NCBI GenBank assembly: GCA_900239685.1
Contig: OENT01000059.1
Span: 124,001-188,000 of the forward strand
Reading direction: 5' to 3'
DNA length: 64,000 bases
Source of the DNA: Rotaria macrura
Lineage: Eukaryota; Rotifera; Eurotatoria; Philodinida; Philodinidae
Positions 15,401-30,263 of the stretch are shown piece by piece. The notes below the pieces were generated by a model. The model saw only the letters and a list, made by a program, of their open reading frames with translations. It was not told the DNA's origin and did not search any database. The translations under genes and the position numbers were made by a program. Within the stretch, counting starts at the first letter, position 1. Each line of letters starts with the position of its first letter.

Positions 15401-17865
15401 TATGTTTTACTGGTAGTCCATTTCTAGCTGATTCTCCATTATATTTAAGTAAAAGTATGCGTATACGACAGATTCGTGTTGAGCGCAAAGAATGCCATCA
15501 ACGAATAAATAACCTATTCTATCCTTTGCCACCACCGAGTTGTTTCGTGGGCGGAAATGATCTAATGGATGACGAAACATTTGTCATTGGTGGCCAACGA
15601 AGATGTGCCAGTTGGAGAAAACTCTCATTAAATGAAGCTTGTAAAGATGTATGTAATTATACATCCATATGGTCTGCAGTAGCCTATAAGAAAATCACGA
15701 AATTTTACAACACCTTTGAATCACCCTGGTATTTTATGTTACATTTGTTACCAAAAGAAACAGTATGTATATATTATGAAAGAACAAGAAAAAATTTGTT
15801 TCAAAATTGTTTTTTCAAGGTTCAACGTTGTAATCGTAAAAGAAAATATTTCGATTTAATTAAAAGTCAATGACAATGTTTTTTTTATCTTTATCGAAAC
15901 CTGCTTTTTTTTCATCGTTTTTCGTAGATAATTGGCTCGACGAGAAAACCTTAGTTGTAATCATTGAAGGCAATTTATATTCACCACAAACATCATCGAT
16001 GATTTCATTTGTCTTGATTATTGAAAAAAATCAATATGGAATGATTGAAAAAGATGTTTTCATACAAGTATCTGATTATATTTTAGCAACAGTTGATGAT
16101 GATACTACGAAAAAACAGAATCAAACAGAACAAATATCAACACAAGATAATGATAGTGAAAAACAAGTTAACATAATAAATTATTTATTTGCTCTTCTAC
16201 TATTCGTAATTGTGAGTATCATTCTTCTACTACGTACGAGAGATAACAAAGACTTCGTTCGGTATTTTAATCGTCAACATGTGTGAAACGATAGAATAGG
16301 TTGAAACGGAATTCTCGATGTTTGTACTATTTCATACTAGGAAGATATGCAAGGAATATAGACTTAAAAATTCGAGTTCATATTCAATTGAACATTTTTA
16401 TCAAATATGAAATCATATAAAAGAATAAAAGTAATCGAAACCAATCTGAGATATGAGTTCGTAAATTATTGTAGCAAACAATATGCAGTTATCTATGACA
16501 TAAGACTACGTAAAGATTTTAATCGAGCAAAAAAAACAAGTTTATTTGAATTCAATTTTCGTATACAATTCAAAAAAATCATCGGTTGTACGTATGATGA
16601 GATCATTGATGAAGCCAAACTTTTGGTATGTGAAAGCAGTCAAACGAATACAACCAACTGTACTTAGTTGAACAATTGCATTAGTCATACCTAAGAATGA
16701 ATGGTAAGTTTGTTTTCATTAAAATGAAAATGATTCTTAACCGTATAATGAAATTGAACGATATTCGAACTTGAAAGTTTGCTTCAGTGAATAGATATCG
16801 AATCTTCCAATCGTTTTATATCTTTAGACAAGGATAGGATAGAAAAGTATATCTTTGATTGTCTAACTAATTAGATTTGAAAACAAAATAGACAATGAAG
16901 ATTCTCAAAAAGATTAGCTATCCTCTCTAAGAACATTTGTAGGACAAAGTTTTTCTGAGCAGAATCATGCGTATTGCATAGCATGAAAATGCGATGTATT
17001 TATGAATTCGTTTTTTTCAAATCATATGGCCAAGTAGAGAAATATTGCCTTACGTTAGATCTCGCTGTCTATTTTCAATAGAGTAAACTTACATGTTGTT
17101 TTTCTTTTGATTGTATTTGAACACTGATGATAATTTAAAATTGTTTAGTTTACAACAAAACTATTCGATCTGGCAAAATATACACGAAATTTTGGTTTCT
17201 ATGGTTTTGTCTCTTTTCTTCGTACATTATCAAATATAATCGATGGCATATTACTCATACTTTGCTGTTATTATTTTTTATTTGTTTATTTCGATGTTAG
17301 AGTTCTTCAATTCAATAATCTAATACAATCATTAAATATACATCATTTATTTATTTCATTTCGTGTATTAATTGTGAACAATACCATATTGAATCATTTA
17401 ATTGGTTTAATATGTTTATTTGCTATATTTAAATTACTTTATTTACTCAAATTTAATCCCAAAACTTATCTACTCGCTGAAACAATCTATAAATCAGCTG
17501 AAGGTTTTATTTTAATATTAGTTTTTGCATTTTTAAATTATTTTATATTTACATTAATTGGTTGTCTATTTTTTTCGACGGAGGAAAATTTCAAAACATT
17601 TTTAGTTGCCTTTCGTGTTGTTTTAATATCATCAATTAAAGATGCAGCACCAACAGATAATATTATATTGGACACAATATCACGAACATTATGGCAGTTT
17701 TTTCTTTGGCTTTTTTCAGCTAAAATCATTGAATATTTTCTAATATCATTTGTTTTACAGAAATTTTCCACTATAAGAAAAACACATCAATTAACAGATG
17801 AAGAACGAATTGTTGGAAGAATATTTCAAACATTTTGGACTTATTTTGCTTTCAATAAAAAATAG
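419..17865 (+). CDS. polycystin-1-like 11-transmembrane receptor/channel (PLAT and polycystin channel domains)
   Basis: Large membrane protein of the polycystin-1 family, estimated near 2,480 residues, closer to PKDREJ or PKD1L2 than to human PKD1. The start is chosen because the first exon opens with a signal peptide (LFILVILQVYLSYLYG). Exons by splice site and phase: 419-869, 966-1003, 2097-2190, 2247-2554, 2611-2825, 2890-2994, 3769-4337, about 4484-4690, about 5851-6038, 6151-6363, 7444-7580, 7654-8090, 8590-9194, 9520-9561, 10849-11112, 11180-11947, 12371-12793, 12850-13070, 13138-13429, 13507-13691, 15118-15220, 15286-15826, 15928-16280, 17149-17865. The ectodomain is divergent and ends in a GPS-like segment before TM1 (10849-11112). 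A PLAT domain follows (about 11180-11620, SLGHIVALNMWHD), then TM2-TM5. The S1 helix is in 13507-13691. The polycystin (TOP) domain in 15118-16280 contains VQHNWLDEKTL, matching the PKD1 motif LHNWLDN. S2-S6 complete the channel, with little C-terminal tail. The joins near 4690-5851 and 6038 are the weakest. Orthology to one vertebrate paralogue is not claimed. Confidence 0.9.
16407..16667 (+). other. open frame inside a long intron of the polycystin-like gene
   Basis: An 86-codon open frame, lysine-rich and ending CESSQTNTTNCT, sits inside the 16281-17148 intron. The flanking exons join perfectly in phase 0 without it: RQH joins FTTKLFDLAKYTRNFG, which is the expected S2-S3 linker. It is therefore probably not an exon. 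It is kept here because its length and composition are not obviously random; function unknown. Confidence 0.15.
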
Positions 17866-19013
17866 AATGAATGAAAAAGATTTCTTTCGCTTGTTTTCTT
17901 ATTGACCAATTGAATTTGAGTTATGATGAAAATCACAAGGGAGCCAATTTGTATCGTCATATTTGACTAATGATCAAGCATACATACAGTTTGAGATGTC
18001 CTCGTTTGTTTTTTGAGTGTTAGTCAAGTGGGAATGAGGCAAAGCAAAAGATCCTATTAAAATTTGTGTCCAAATGAAAAGAATGTCGGATGCGTGTACA
18101 ATATGGAACTGATTTTTTTATATTCTCGTCTGCTATGAGTACCTCTTATACCATTGTAAAGAATAAGATCAGAAAAAAAAGAAAGAAAGAAATGATGATC
18201 ATACCGAAACACACTGTGGGGATCCAGACTAAGTGACAAGTGGTTAACAGTTTTCTTTTTCTCTGCTGCTGCTGCTGCTACTGTTGTTGTTATTACCATT
18301 GTTATTTGAGATTTACCTTCCTGTTTGTAGTCAATAATAAACTTTGGAATCGAATAATAACTATGAACTTAGATGGAAAATGCCTGTAATTTCCTTTGCC
18401 TATCATAAATCAAAGTATTAATTCCAAATGAGTGATAAACCTTTTTAAAAAATTCTTTAACACGCGACCAACGTGTCTTCTTTTAATATGTTCATTTTCC
18501 ATTTAACAATATCTCATTCTCTTTCTGTATGCTGATAAAAAAATGAGGAAAAAAAACTAAACGGATGTACTCTAAGCCTGCGGGCTTCTCCTTTTCTTTG
18601 TTCTTCATCTCTCTTAACAGACGTTATGATTTGAGCAAAAAAAACATATATAACAAGAAACAGAAACATGCATTGAATAATTGAAGGGGGAAGGATGAGT
18701 AGTTGAAAATACAATACAAAAAGAAATAATCCGTATGGTAGAAAAAAAAGTCTCCACCCTCCCTAATTATCGCTTCAGTTTCCTCTCGGCAGGCATAGAA
18801 TGTAAGCAACAATTCGACCATTTGTTTCGTCTGTCGCGTGTTCGGACTCGATTAATTGGTTAAGTGACTTCAATTAATACATATACACGCAAATATATTT
18901 ATTTTTCTCTTTTCTCATGATCAATACGCACACGCACACATAGATACAAAAAAAAACGAAACAAGATTAAATGAAAAACGTTTATTCTACATGTGAAAAA
19001 CATATTTTCAATG
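17866..19013. other. convergent intergenic region
   Basis: Sequence between the 3' ends of the polycystin-like gene and the FEZF gene. It contains purine/pyrimidine-rich low-complexity stretches and a short CTG/CTGCTG run near 18263. Open frames here are short and low-complexity, and I see no gene. Confidence 0.5.
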
Positions 19014-20482
<1,469 letters not shown>

Positions 20483-23400
20483 ATCTAGAAATTATCAAAG
20501 AAAAAAAGAGAGCTTCATTGTTATGAATCCATCAGATGAGCTGTCGCGCTTTTCCGAGTAGCTCTTGACAAAATAAGTCTCGGCGCCAGTTGTTGTACAA
20601 CTAGAACATCTATCATGAGTGAACTGACCATAACTTCCAATTACCTGTATGATGATCTTATCTTTCTTTAACTTGCTGATGCCCGAATATAATGTGTGTT
20701 TAGCTGAAGTAAAAAAAGGAAGAACCACCTGCAGACTATCGTGTCAGTAAAACGAACGCGAGTGAGAAAAAAGAGAAAGGAGCAACAGCAGGGTTAAGTA
20801 AAAAAAGAAAATGATGATGAAAAAGAAGAAAAAAAAAGAGGCTAAAGTAGTAACGCATAACGATGAATGGTCTCTTGGTTGGTTCGAATGAATAATGCAC
20901 AAATCGTATGCGTGCGCACTATCATTTGTGTTTTTCTCTGTTAATACTTGCAAAAAACGGAGAGAAAAAGAAGAGAAGAGAATTGTCTAATGATTTCTCA
21001 TTGGTCGTATTTTTCTGATTGATTGGTGAATTATTTTGCTTCATGTCTGTTTCTCTCATTTCTTTTCTCATCCAATCGGAACAAACATGCATGTGATTTG
21101 CGTGATTTGAGCAGTTCACTCACCTGAAAAGAAAGAAGAAAAAACTTCGAAAGAAATCAACTAAAATTTTCTCTTTTCGTGAATGATGTAAGCTTGAGAG
21201 TATATTGTCATATTCATTCGTCCCTCCTTCATGCGTACTTGAACACTAATCACCCAATACGACTATTCCTTGCAACGGTATGCACAACAACAACAACACA
21301 TAGGTAGACACCCTGGTGTGTCTAAAATGAGACTAGAATGAGTGAATGTATTTATGTGCCTGTATGTATGCATGCATCTACGGCTTTTCGATGACTAGCA
21401 TCCTAATCAAGATGACTATCATCAATATATTTTTCCAATCAGGATTAACACATAATTGTTTTCAATAACAACTGGATCATCAATCTGATTATGATCTTTT
21501 TCTCACACCTTAGAGTAAATTAAAAAAACACAGAGTGATTCTTTTTCTTGTTACTTTGGGTACGAAGAAGATCTAACTATTGTATAGAAAAATTTAACTT
21601 GTAAATTTCTATTAGATCGTTTGATCTCAACGATAAGTGCATCGAAACATCTTGTCGATAGTCGACAACGGCTAATCAAATTTTATTTGAGAAAAAAGTT
21701 TACATATATACATAAATGCATCGCGCTATACAAATGCTTTTCTTATAATAAAACAAAGAGAATAAAAAGCATGATCGTCATTTCTTCTTCTGCTTTTTTT
21801 CGTCTTTACATTCTCTCTGCGTGACCATATCAGCATTCTGTTGTCGGCATTGAAATCAAAAGATTTCTAAGGCAGCTGCAAAGCTTGTCATGCTCGTGTG
21901 TCTATTTTACAATGATTTTGGTTACTTTTTCTTTTTTGTTTCAAATAAAAAATTTTCGTGCTTTTTTTTGTTTGTTTTGACTTTTAGTTTATTCTAAACG
22001 ATATTAACACGATGGTTCAATGGACATATAATCGTTTAATATACCATGAATTTGAGTAATGATCTACAATATTTTGTTGAGTATATGATTTTCAATAGGA
22101 AAAGAAAATCGAATGAATCATCAAGTACATAACTGCATCATCATTATAGAATGTGAATTATGAAATTGTTAATTGAATATGAAAAAGAGAAATCAATGTT
22201 ACATTTTTGAATGATTGTTTGGTGTGGAAACCAATGACAAAGATTGTAGATAACGATATTGACACGTAGGATATTTAATCATGATGATCATACATACATA
22301 TATTGTTCACTGTGCTTGAACAAAATCAATAATTGAGGAAATTTTAAAAGATATAGAGACTTCATAAAGGCAAAGACAAATGTCATCATACGAAATATTG
22401 CAATAATGAAATAGTTTTATTTGATTCAGGAAAAGATAATTAATATTCACTGTAAGGGCATTGTCATAAAAAATAAATGAAGAGTCTATGTTCTTTTTAG
22501 ATTCCGTATTTGATTTGTTATTCTACTGTCAACATCGGTGAGATATGCATGATTTACTCTTGTCTTTGTCAAGACTTGAGGGTTATTCTTAAGAATTTTA
22601 ACGTAAACTTATTCCGTTACATAATGTCACTAGGAAATGTCTAATAGTATTAAATAAATCTTATATAAGTTACATGTATAATATAAATGATGCCGATGAA
22701 AAATTGACTCAAATGACTATGGCAGGAATAATATTTTCTTAAGTTAGCTTTTATCAGTAAAAAATTTATTAACGGAATAAAGTATTTTTAAATGTTTAAT
22801 GATGAGGATTTACAGTTCTTTTACAATTTGAGTATAAACAACATAAAACAGGATGAGTACATGGTTTTAAATACAATCTATCAAATTGATTTACATTAAA
22901 TTATTCTATAACCAATAACTTCGGTCAATATACGAATTACAAAAAACAAACAGTACGAATAAATTTTAAACAATGAGATATATCATTCATTGACAAGTAC
23001 AAATTCATCATGTCATGATGACCTCAGATTATGTTTTTTGTTACAATGCAGAACTCAATCGGGTTGATTCATTTCAAAAGATGGTACGATCTTCATTCAA
23101 GTTTATTCATCCATGTAATTATTTCGAATAGTTTTCGAAATGGCGATACACCTGTAAATTCTTCTGTTTATTGGATGAATGGAATTTCAGATTCATATTT
23201 AACGCTGGATTTAGATATTTCTAAGTTGTGACCAAGTGTAAATTATTTTTTACGAAAAAACAATTAGACGACATTAATTTTAGTCGATGTTTTGTTTCTG
23301 CTTTTTTTTCCTTGCAAATTGAATAATGTTTATTTTTGTATGAAGTATCTTCAACAGAATACATTTAGATAGTTGCTGAAAAACCAAATCGTTTGTTTTT

Positions 23401-26400
23401 GAATTAGCAGTTTTATCTAGACTTGAGCTCTTGGTTGAAAGGTCTATATTTCTATGATCTAGAAGATTTCTATAAATCAAGTTTGTCTACGAAATAAAAC
23501 AGAAAAATAAATAGATACATCGATGCGCAAGACATTGATCATAGATTACTGACATTATATCAATTTAACCATTAACAATCAATCGAGACATGTAAAAGAA
23601 GAAAATTTTAGCCTTGAAATTAGGTAGCCTGGAATATGTTAATTATTTGTGTTTACATTGTTCTATTTTGTTTTCGATGGAGCTTCATTCTACTGGTTCA
23701 GTAAGAGAAGTGTAAATGGTCTTCCGTCCTAAATAGAGCTATTCAAACGTTTGATCCAACCGATTCCGTTTCTTTCTAACACGTCAGAAAATGATGATTG
23801 TGAAAGACGTTTGTCTTCTCTTCATTTTAAGATAACTAGAATGAAACCAATAACAGAAGTTACACTTCATTCGATCTCTTCAAATGTCACACAGCTAATA
23901 GTAGAAAGTAAATCATTCAGATAATTAATCGTTCAATGCACAGGAACTTCTAAAAATCGGAAGATACATTTTGGTAGAAGGCACTGAGAGAATTGTTTTT
24001 TTTATACCACTTTCCTTTTACTTATAACCGAAGCGAGTGCTTTGGATCGCATTTCGTAGTCGAGTGAAATTCGAATACCATCTAGTTATCAACTATTCAC
24101 ATGCTTCAACGAGGAAAATTGTGAATGAGTATCTTTTCGTTTGATTCCTATCTTGAATAATAGAGGAAAAATCTGTCTGTTTGCAGCATATTTGATAAAT
24201 GGTGCAGTTATTTTGTTTGATCTTCCCGTCATTCATAGTTATGTATGGAACCGCGACAGGAAACTTTGATCCTGATGGATCTCCTAGTGACGAGAAATTG
24301 ATGGAATCATACTAAAATTCACTAACACACATAAAAATCTCACAGGACCTTGGACACGCTATATTTTCTTCTTTTCCCAAATGTGTAGGTTACTTTCCTT
24401 TCTTGGTGACTTAGTTCCTGTTTCATTTTGATCAACCTTGGTATCCATTCATATCATCTATTAAAAATTTTGTTTTTGAGACAAATATATAAATTCATTA
24501 TAGAAATCGTTTGGATCTTTTAGCTGTTATGTATTCCGAACCATAAATTTCCGTTGACACACGTTCATAACCTTTTTGTCTAATAGTTTTTAGTATCTCG
24601 TTTATGAAAATATAGATCATATGTCAGTTGTTTGTGACATTTTAAGTATGCTAGCACTTTTGCATAGAATACTTTGATCTAATCATACATTGTAACCTAA
24701 TGCAGTGGAGAGTGTAAAACTATTGACTTCTTTGTTACTTCGTCTATAAAGGGTAAAATGACATGAAAAAGATGAAATTACTTTTCATGTCTCATAATCT
24801 TTGTACAAGTTTATATCGATCATATTTTTGATATAATTCATTTGAAACATCTGATTCAATCAAGTACAAGCGTGTAAATTAAAGGAAAATTTGAAAATCG
24901 ACTGACGAAATGTTCTAGATAAAATAAATTCACCATGTTGAAAGATTCATATGGATTTAGTAGCAAATAAAGAAGATTTTATTCATGCATCCATCAAAGA
25001 AAATAAAAACTCTGTTCTAATTATAGCGCATTAGACTTGATAAAACTCAATGTGTAATGAAAATTTAGCATTCAAAAACTGTCCACTAGAATATGTGCAG
25101 GTGTTTTTCGTAGAAAGAGCGAGTTAGCAACCAAGCAAGTATCGAGTAAAGAAAATTTTAGAGGAAACGTAGAATAAAAGAGTAATGACCATTACAATGA
25201 AGTTAAAGATGTTTCTTAATGCATCTGTGATCATCCATTCTACTTTCTGACCCAGTTAAAGAACATCTAAGCATATTCATGACTTGAAATAGATGAACAG
25301 TAGGACGTTCATGGTATTTTACTACATTATCTTGTTCTCTCATCTCTTTTACATACTCATGAGTGAAAAAAATGATATCCGTCAATATAAAGCACATATA
25401 CACATAAAAAAATAGGTGCGTCTTTTTACATTTAACATTTCCTTTTAATACATCGCATACGAAAAAAATCATAATTCATGCTCAACTTGAGCTTAACTTA
25501 TATATATATATATTTGGCAATGAACATAGTGAAAAGCAACAGTAAGTAGTATTTTTTAGTATGATAAATAGGGGTAGAAAAGTCAACAAAGTATAATTAA
25601 ATCAATGAAAATTCACAAGAAATAAAGCGCTCATAATTGATCATGAACTAATGTTAGTGTTCTACTAACACTAACTAATATTCTTTTACAACAATGAATA
25701 TTGTAAATTAGAATAATGTTTTTTTATTATTCTAAAGGGCTAGTCGTTCAAATGATTTCCTAGTCACGCTATCTTATAAAGATCGATCATTTTGTAGTAT
25801 TTGGAATTTTCTTGACTTGTTTTCAGAAATGCCATACTATGAAACAAGTCACTTGCAAACATATGACAGTGTTCATTGGCGAATCTATATGATGTTCGAG
25901 GGATTAAGACACAAAATATGGTCCGCTTACATATTGTATTTGACTAAAAATGATACAAATTCAAAAAAATATATGAATAGTTGTAATTCTTGTTGTGGGA
26001 ATCACTATCATCAACATCGTTTTATTCAAAAGTAACACTAAGAGAAGACGGAGAGGAGGAGGTTGGTGGACGCAATTGCCTCGGGTCATTTGTTTCAACG
26101 TCAAACTTCGACTTGATCAATGTACTTATGATATTAAAAGTAGCATTAGATGAAACGAATTAAGAAGAGAGAACAAATTGATATATGTCTCGCTCTACTA
26201 AATAATACAAAAATTAATACAAATACCTGACAAAACTATTCTTTATTTATCACGCATAGATATGCCTTAATTAAGTTGATCTTATTCTTGTTTTACTTAA
26301 GAAAACATACACGGGTGCAGACTTTAATATGACTTATTGTTTAAAAATATTTTACTATTTTGTTTTTATTGTGGCTCAAGGTGGCAAGTTCACAGTCAAA

Positions 26401-27408
26401 AGATAATCTACCAAAAATATAGTTAGAAAGTATCAATATTTTTAGTTCTACATTTGTGTTGATTGCATTCTTTTTTCGTCACCCTTAACAAGTACGAAAA
26501 CAAAAGACATTCTTTCAAATTATGCATTTCCAGTACTTGCCTATTCAGTGTGTAGAAAAACAAGCGTATCGAATAAAGTTCTACAGAAGACAATGGGTTT
26601 CTTCACAAATTAACTTTGAGCATTACTCCTCACGGATATTTTATGATACTGTCAAACCGTCAAGTTACTGAAAATTTCATTATACGTGTCCTAAAGCTAA
26701 AGGTCTTGTGAAATTTTCAAATACCAGGTCATAGTACAAAACTATTATTTTCTATGCTCGAATAATAATTTTTCTTCTTATTCAATTCGAATTTTCACAC
26801 TACTAAGAGTACTTTAGGAACGTCATTGAAATATTCTAGTGAGCGCCTAGTAATTTATATATATATATATATATTTATATTTGTATTTATATTCGTATAG
26901 ATCCATCATGCTTGGTAGATCTTTGAGAACATTGTTTTTTTCATCTCTTTGAACAAACATTAATAATAATAAGAAAATACCATGAAACTAGTCGATGCAT
27001 ACAAAATCCATCAATCAAGAAACCTACGCTTTCTATTTTTTATTGCAACGATAAAAATACTTCACGGAATTTTTGGCAACGAGACCAAATTAAATATTTG
27101 TTATTCCAGGTTAATGCAAACAATTTTCTGATCAAAAATATTTTTTTTGTTCCATTGATAACATGAGCGGTACATATCTTGTTTCTAACATTTACAGAAT
27201 ACGTTTTATTAAAATCATTACAGTATTACTTGTATTCCTATGGCACAAATGAAATACTTTTTTGAATATCTCTAAACGATAAAATTCTTGTGTACAAATT
27301 TTAATGAAATTTGTTCAATTTATGAATATACGCGTACACACGAGTACAAGTTAAAAATCAACGATGATTTAAGTACATACATTTAGTAACTGTTTGTTGT
27401 GAACAATT
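20483..27408. other. long gene-poor region 5' of FEZF
   Basis: Nearly 7 kb with no ORF or exon chain I can support on either strand, unusual beside such compact genes. It lies upstream of the minus-strand FEZF gene, so enhancers, promoter and 5' untranslated exons are plausible. Short TA repeats occur near 25498-25514 and 26858-26876, and a cluster of short inverted repeats lies at 25653-25736. Open frames at 23031-23231, 25203-25472 and 25817-26035 lack recognisable domains and look like chance. Confidence 0.5.
25653..25736. repeat. cluster of short inverted repeats
   Basis: GTTAGTGTT and AACACTAAC form a perfect 9-bp stem with a 5-base loop at 25653-25675. About 30 bases further on, TTAGAATAAT (25708-25717) and ATTATTCTAA (25726-25735) form a 10-bp stem with an 8-base loop. 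Between them, ACAAT and ATTGT pair as a weaker hairpin. Three hairpins in about 85 bases could be a structured RNA, a protein-binding site or chance in AT-rich DNA. Confidence 0.35.
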
Positions 27409-27831
27409 TTAAAGATTATATTTTTTTCTAATCTCTTCTCGTTTCTTTTGCCGTCCATCACGTTCGGCTTGATTACTACGTACTATTGGTAAAAGAACTG
27501 CTGATGAATCATTATTTTGTATTTGTTCGTCATCTTTCTTCTTATCATCACCTAACTTTAATGTTAGTTCGACTGTTTTAATATCTTCAACTGGCGGTAG
27601 TGGTTGTTTAGGTTCTGACGATGAGTTTAATGCTCGTTTAATCTTTGGAATGAGTTTCTTTTGACGTTTTCGTTCTTTTTCTTCTTGAATTCTTGTCAAT
27701 TCATGATTTGGAGTGCGTTTTTGTATGGATACCGTACAACGTTGTCCAGATAACATACATGAGAGTAAAACACCCAATAGAACAGTTAATATAATAAGTA
27801 AAATTACAATAAGAATCGTATACCATTCCAT
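27409..27831 (-). CDS. small single-pass membrane protein with charged tail, function unknown
   Basis: Intronless ORF of 140 residues. An N-terminal hydrophobic helix at about residues 5-28 (ILIVILLIILTVLLGVLL) acts as a signal anchor. It is followed by a cytosolic-type tail rich in lysine, glutamate and arginine, with a basic helix near residues 50-66 (EEKERKRQKKLIPKIKRAL) and another basic segment at the end (KKREEIRKKYNL). No known domain is recognised. It lies about 670 bases beyond the 3' end of PSMD14 on the same strand. The clean hydrophobic/charged layout supports a real gene, but no homologue can be named from sequence alone. Confidence 0.55.
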   Translation of the reverse strand: MEWYTILIVILLIILTVLLGVLLSCMLSGQRCTVSIQKRTPNHELTRIQEEKERKRQKKLIPKIKRALNSSSEPKQPLPPVEDIKTVELTLKLGDDKKKDDEQIQNNDSSAVLLPIVRSNQAERDGRQKKREEIRKKYNL

Positions 27832-28496
27832 AGTAATTAACGATTACGTTTTCAAGTTGCCTTTAAGAATAAAATTTCATAATAAGTAATGATTTCACCG
27901 ATGTACTTTTTTTTGTCGCGTCGAGCCACCTATGGAAAAAAGAACGTGCTGTATTGTATGAGTCGTTGTCGCAGTAAAAGTTGGAGAAGCAGGTGGTTTA
28001 TATATGAAAAAAGAAGTCGAAGAAAAGAAAAAGAACTGAAGAAGAAGTTGTCTTTTCGTGAGAATCGATCGCTAAACTTGCTTATGCCCGTTAGAAAATA
28101 ACATGGACTGTGTCGATAAGTAAAGTATATCCGCACTGCTGATTCAGCAGAGATTTGTCGTTGGAATGATTCAAGTACGAGCGTACAGATATATGCCGAT
28201 GAGTAACGTTTAAACGGATAATTGTTCTTAATATTTTAAAGCAAAACTATCAAAATGAATTATTCCTCCGTTTTTCTATTTACGATCAACAGCGTATTGA
28301 CCTTTTCTTTTGTATTTGTTATATCCGTTCTCATCTTTCTTTCTCTTCATTCTTATTCCTCTTGTTTTAACAAAAAAAATCGATTCCAACTGAAGAAAAC
28401 ACGTACGCAAAGACTTGATTATATAGAAAAAAAGAAAAATAAAAACAAATAAGATGAAATGTAACAAATGCAAAGAATGAAGAGAAGACGAATGTT

Positions 28497-29576
<1,080 letters not shown>

Positions 29577-30064
29577 TATTATACGTTTATATATATACTC
29601 TTATCCGAATGTATTAGGAAAAAATTTCTTGTCTAAAAATATAATATTTATGAACAAGAAATGAAACATCTTTGGAAATGGATCGTCTCTAGGAGTTGAC
29701 TAATTATATACTTATGACACGACAACATATTTTAAGGATGTCAGTAGGTATACGGTATAATAGAATATATGCTTCATAGTTACTCTTTTACGTATTGCTC
29801 CTAATGATTGATAGAATATTTGAAAAACATGTATCTAAAATACATTTGACGTTTTTTTCTACTGATTCTCTATGTTTCAAAAGATTCGATGCACTTTAAA
29901 ACCATAAAATTAAAGCTGCTTTAATATTTATATTTCTTCATTGTCTTGATGATTCATCAAGAAATTCGGATAGAATCATTATGTCTCGCATTTATTCTAA
30001 ATAAGATAAAACATACATAGGATATAGTTTTTAATTCAAATCTTAATAATGCAACTTACTAAAA

Positions 30065-30195
30065 TCAAGCTTTCTGTCCATTTAATATAACAACAAATAA
30101 TGATAAAACACATGCAGTCATGATCAGCCATCTCAACCATGCATTTCTTTTCTTTTTCATTGGCTCTTCATCTTGACCAATAGGAAAACTAAACA
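30065..30195 (-). CDS. possible last exon of a small membrane protein
   Basis: On the minus strand an acceptor-like site near 30196 opens a frame reading FPIGQDEEPMKKKRNAWLRW and then a hydrophobic helix (LIMTACVLSLFVVILN), ending GQKA and a stop at 30065. An acidic stretch, then lysines, then one membrane helix, is typical of small tail-anchored proteins. The upstream exon is not identified; if real it would overlap the first exon of IDH3B on the opposite strand. Translation could alternatively start at the internal methionine, giving a 31-residue peptide. Function unknown. Confidence 0.3.
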
Positions 30196-30263
30196 ATTTT
30201 CAAGTTCTCCATTGACTATATTGATAAAAACTGTTTTTCTGACCAGATCTATCTGAAAGACGG

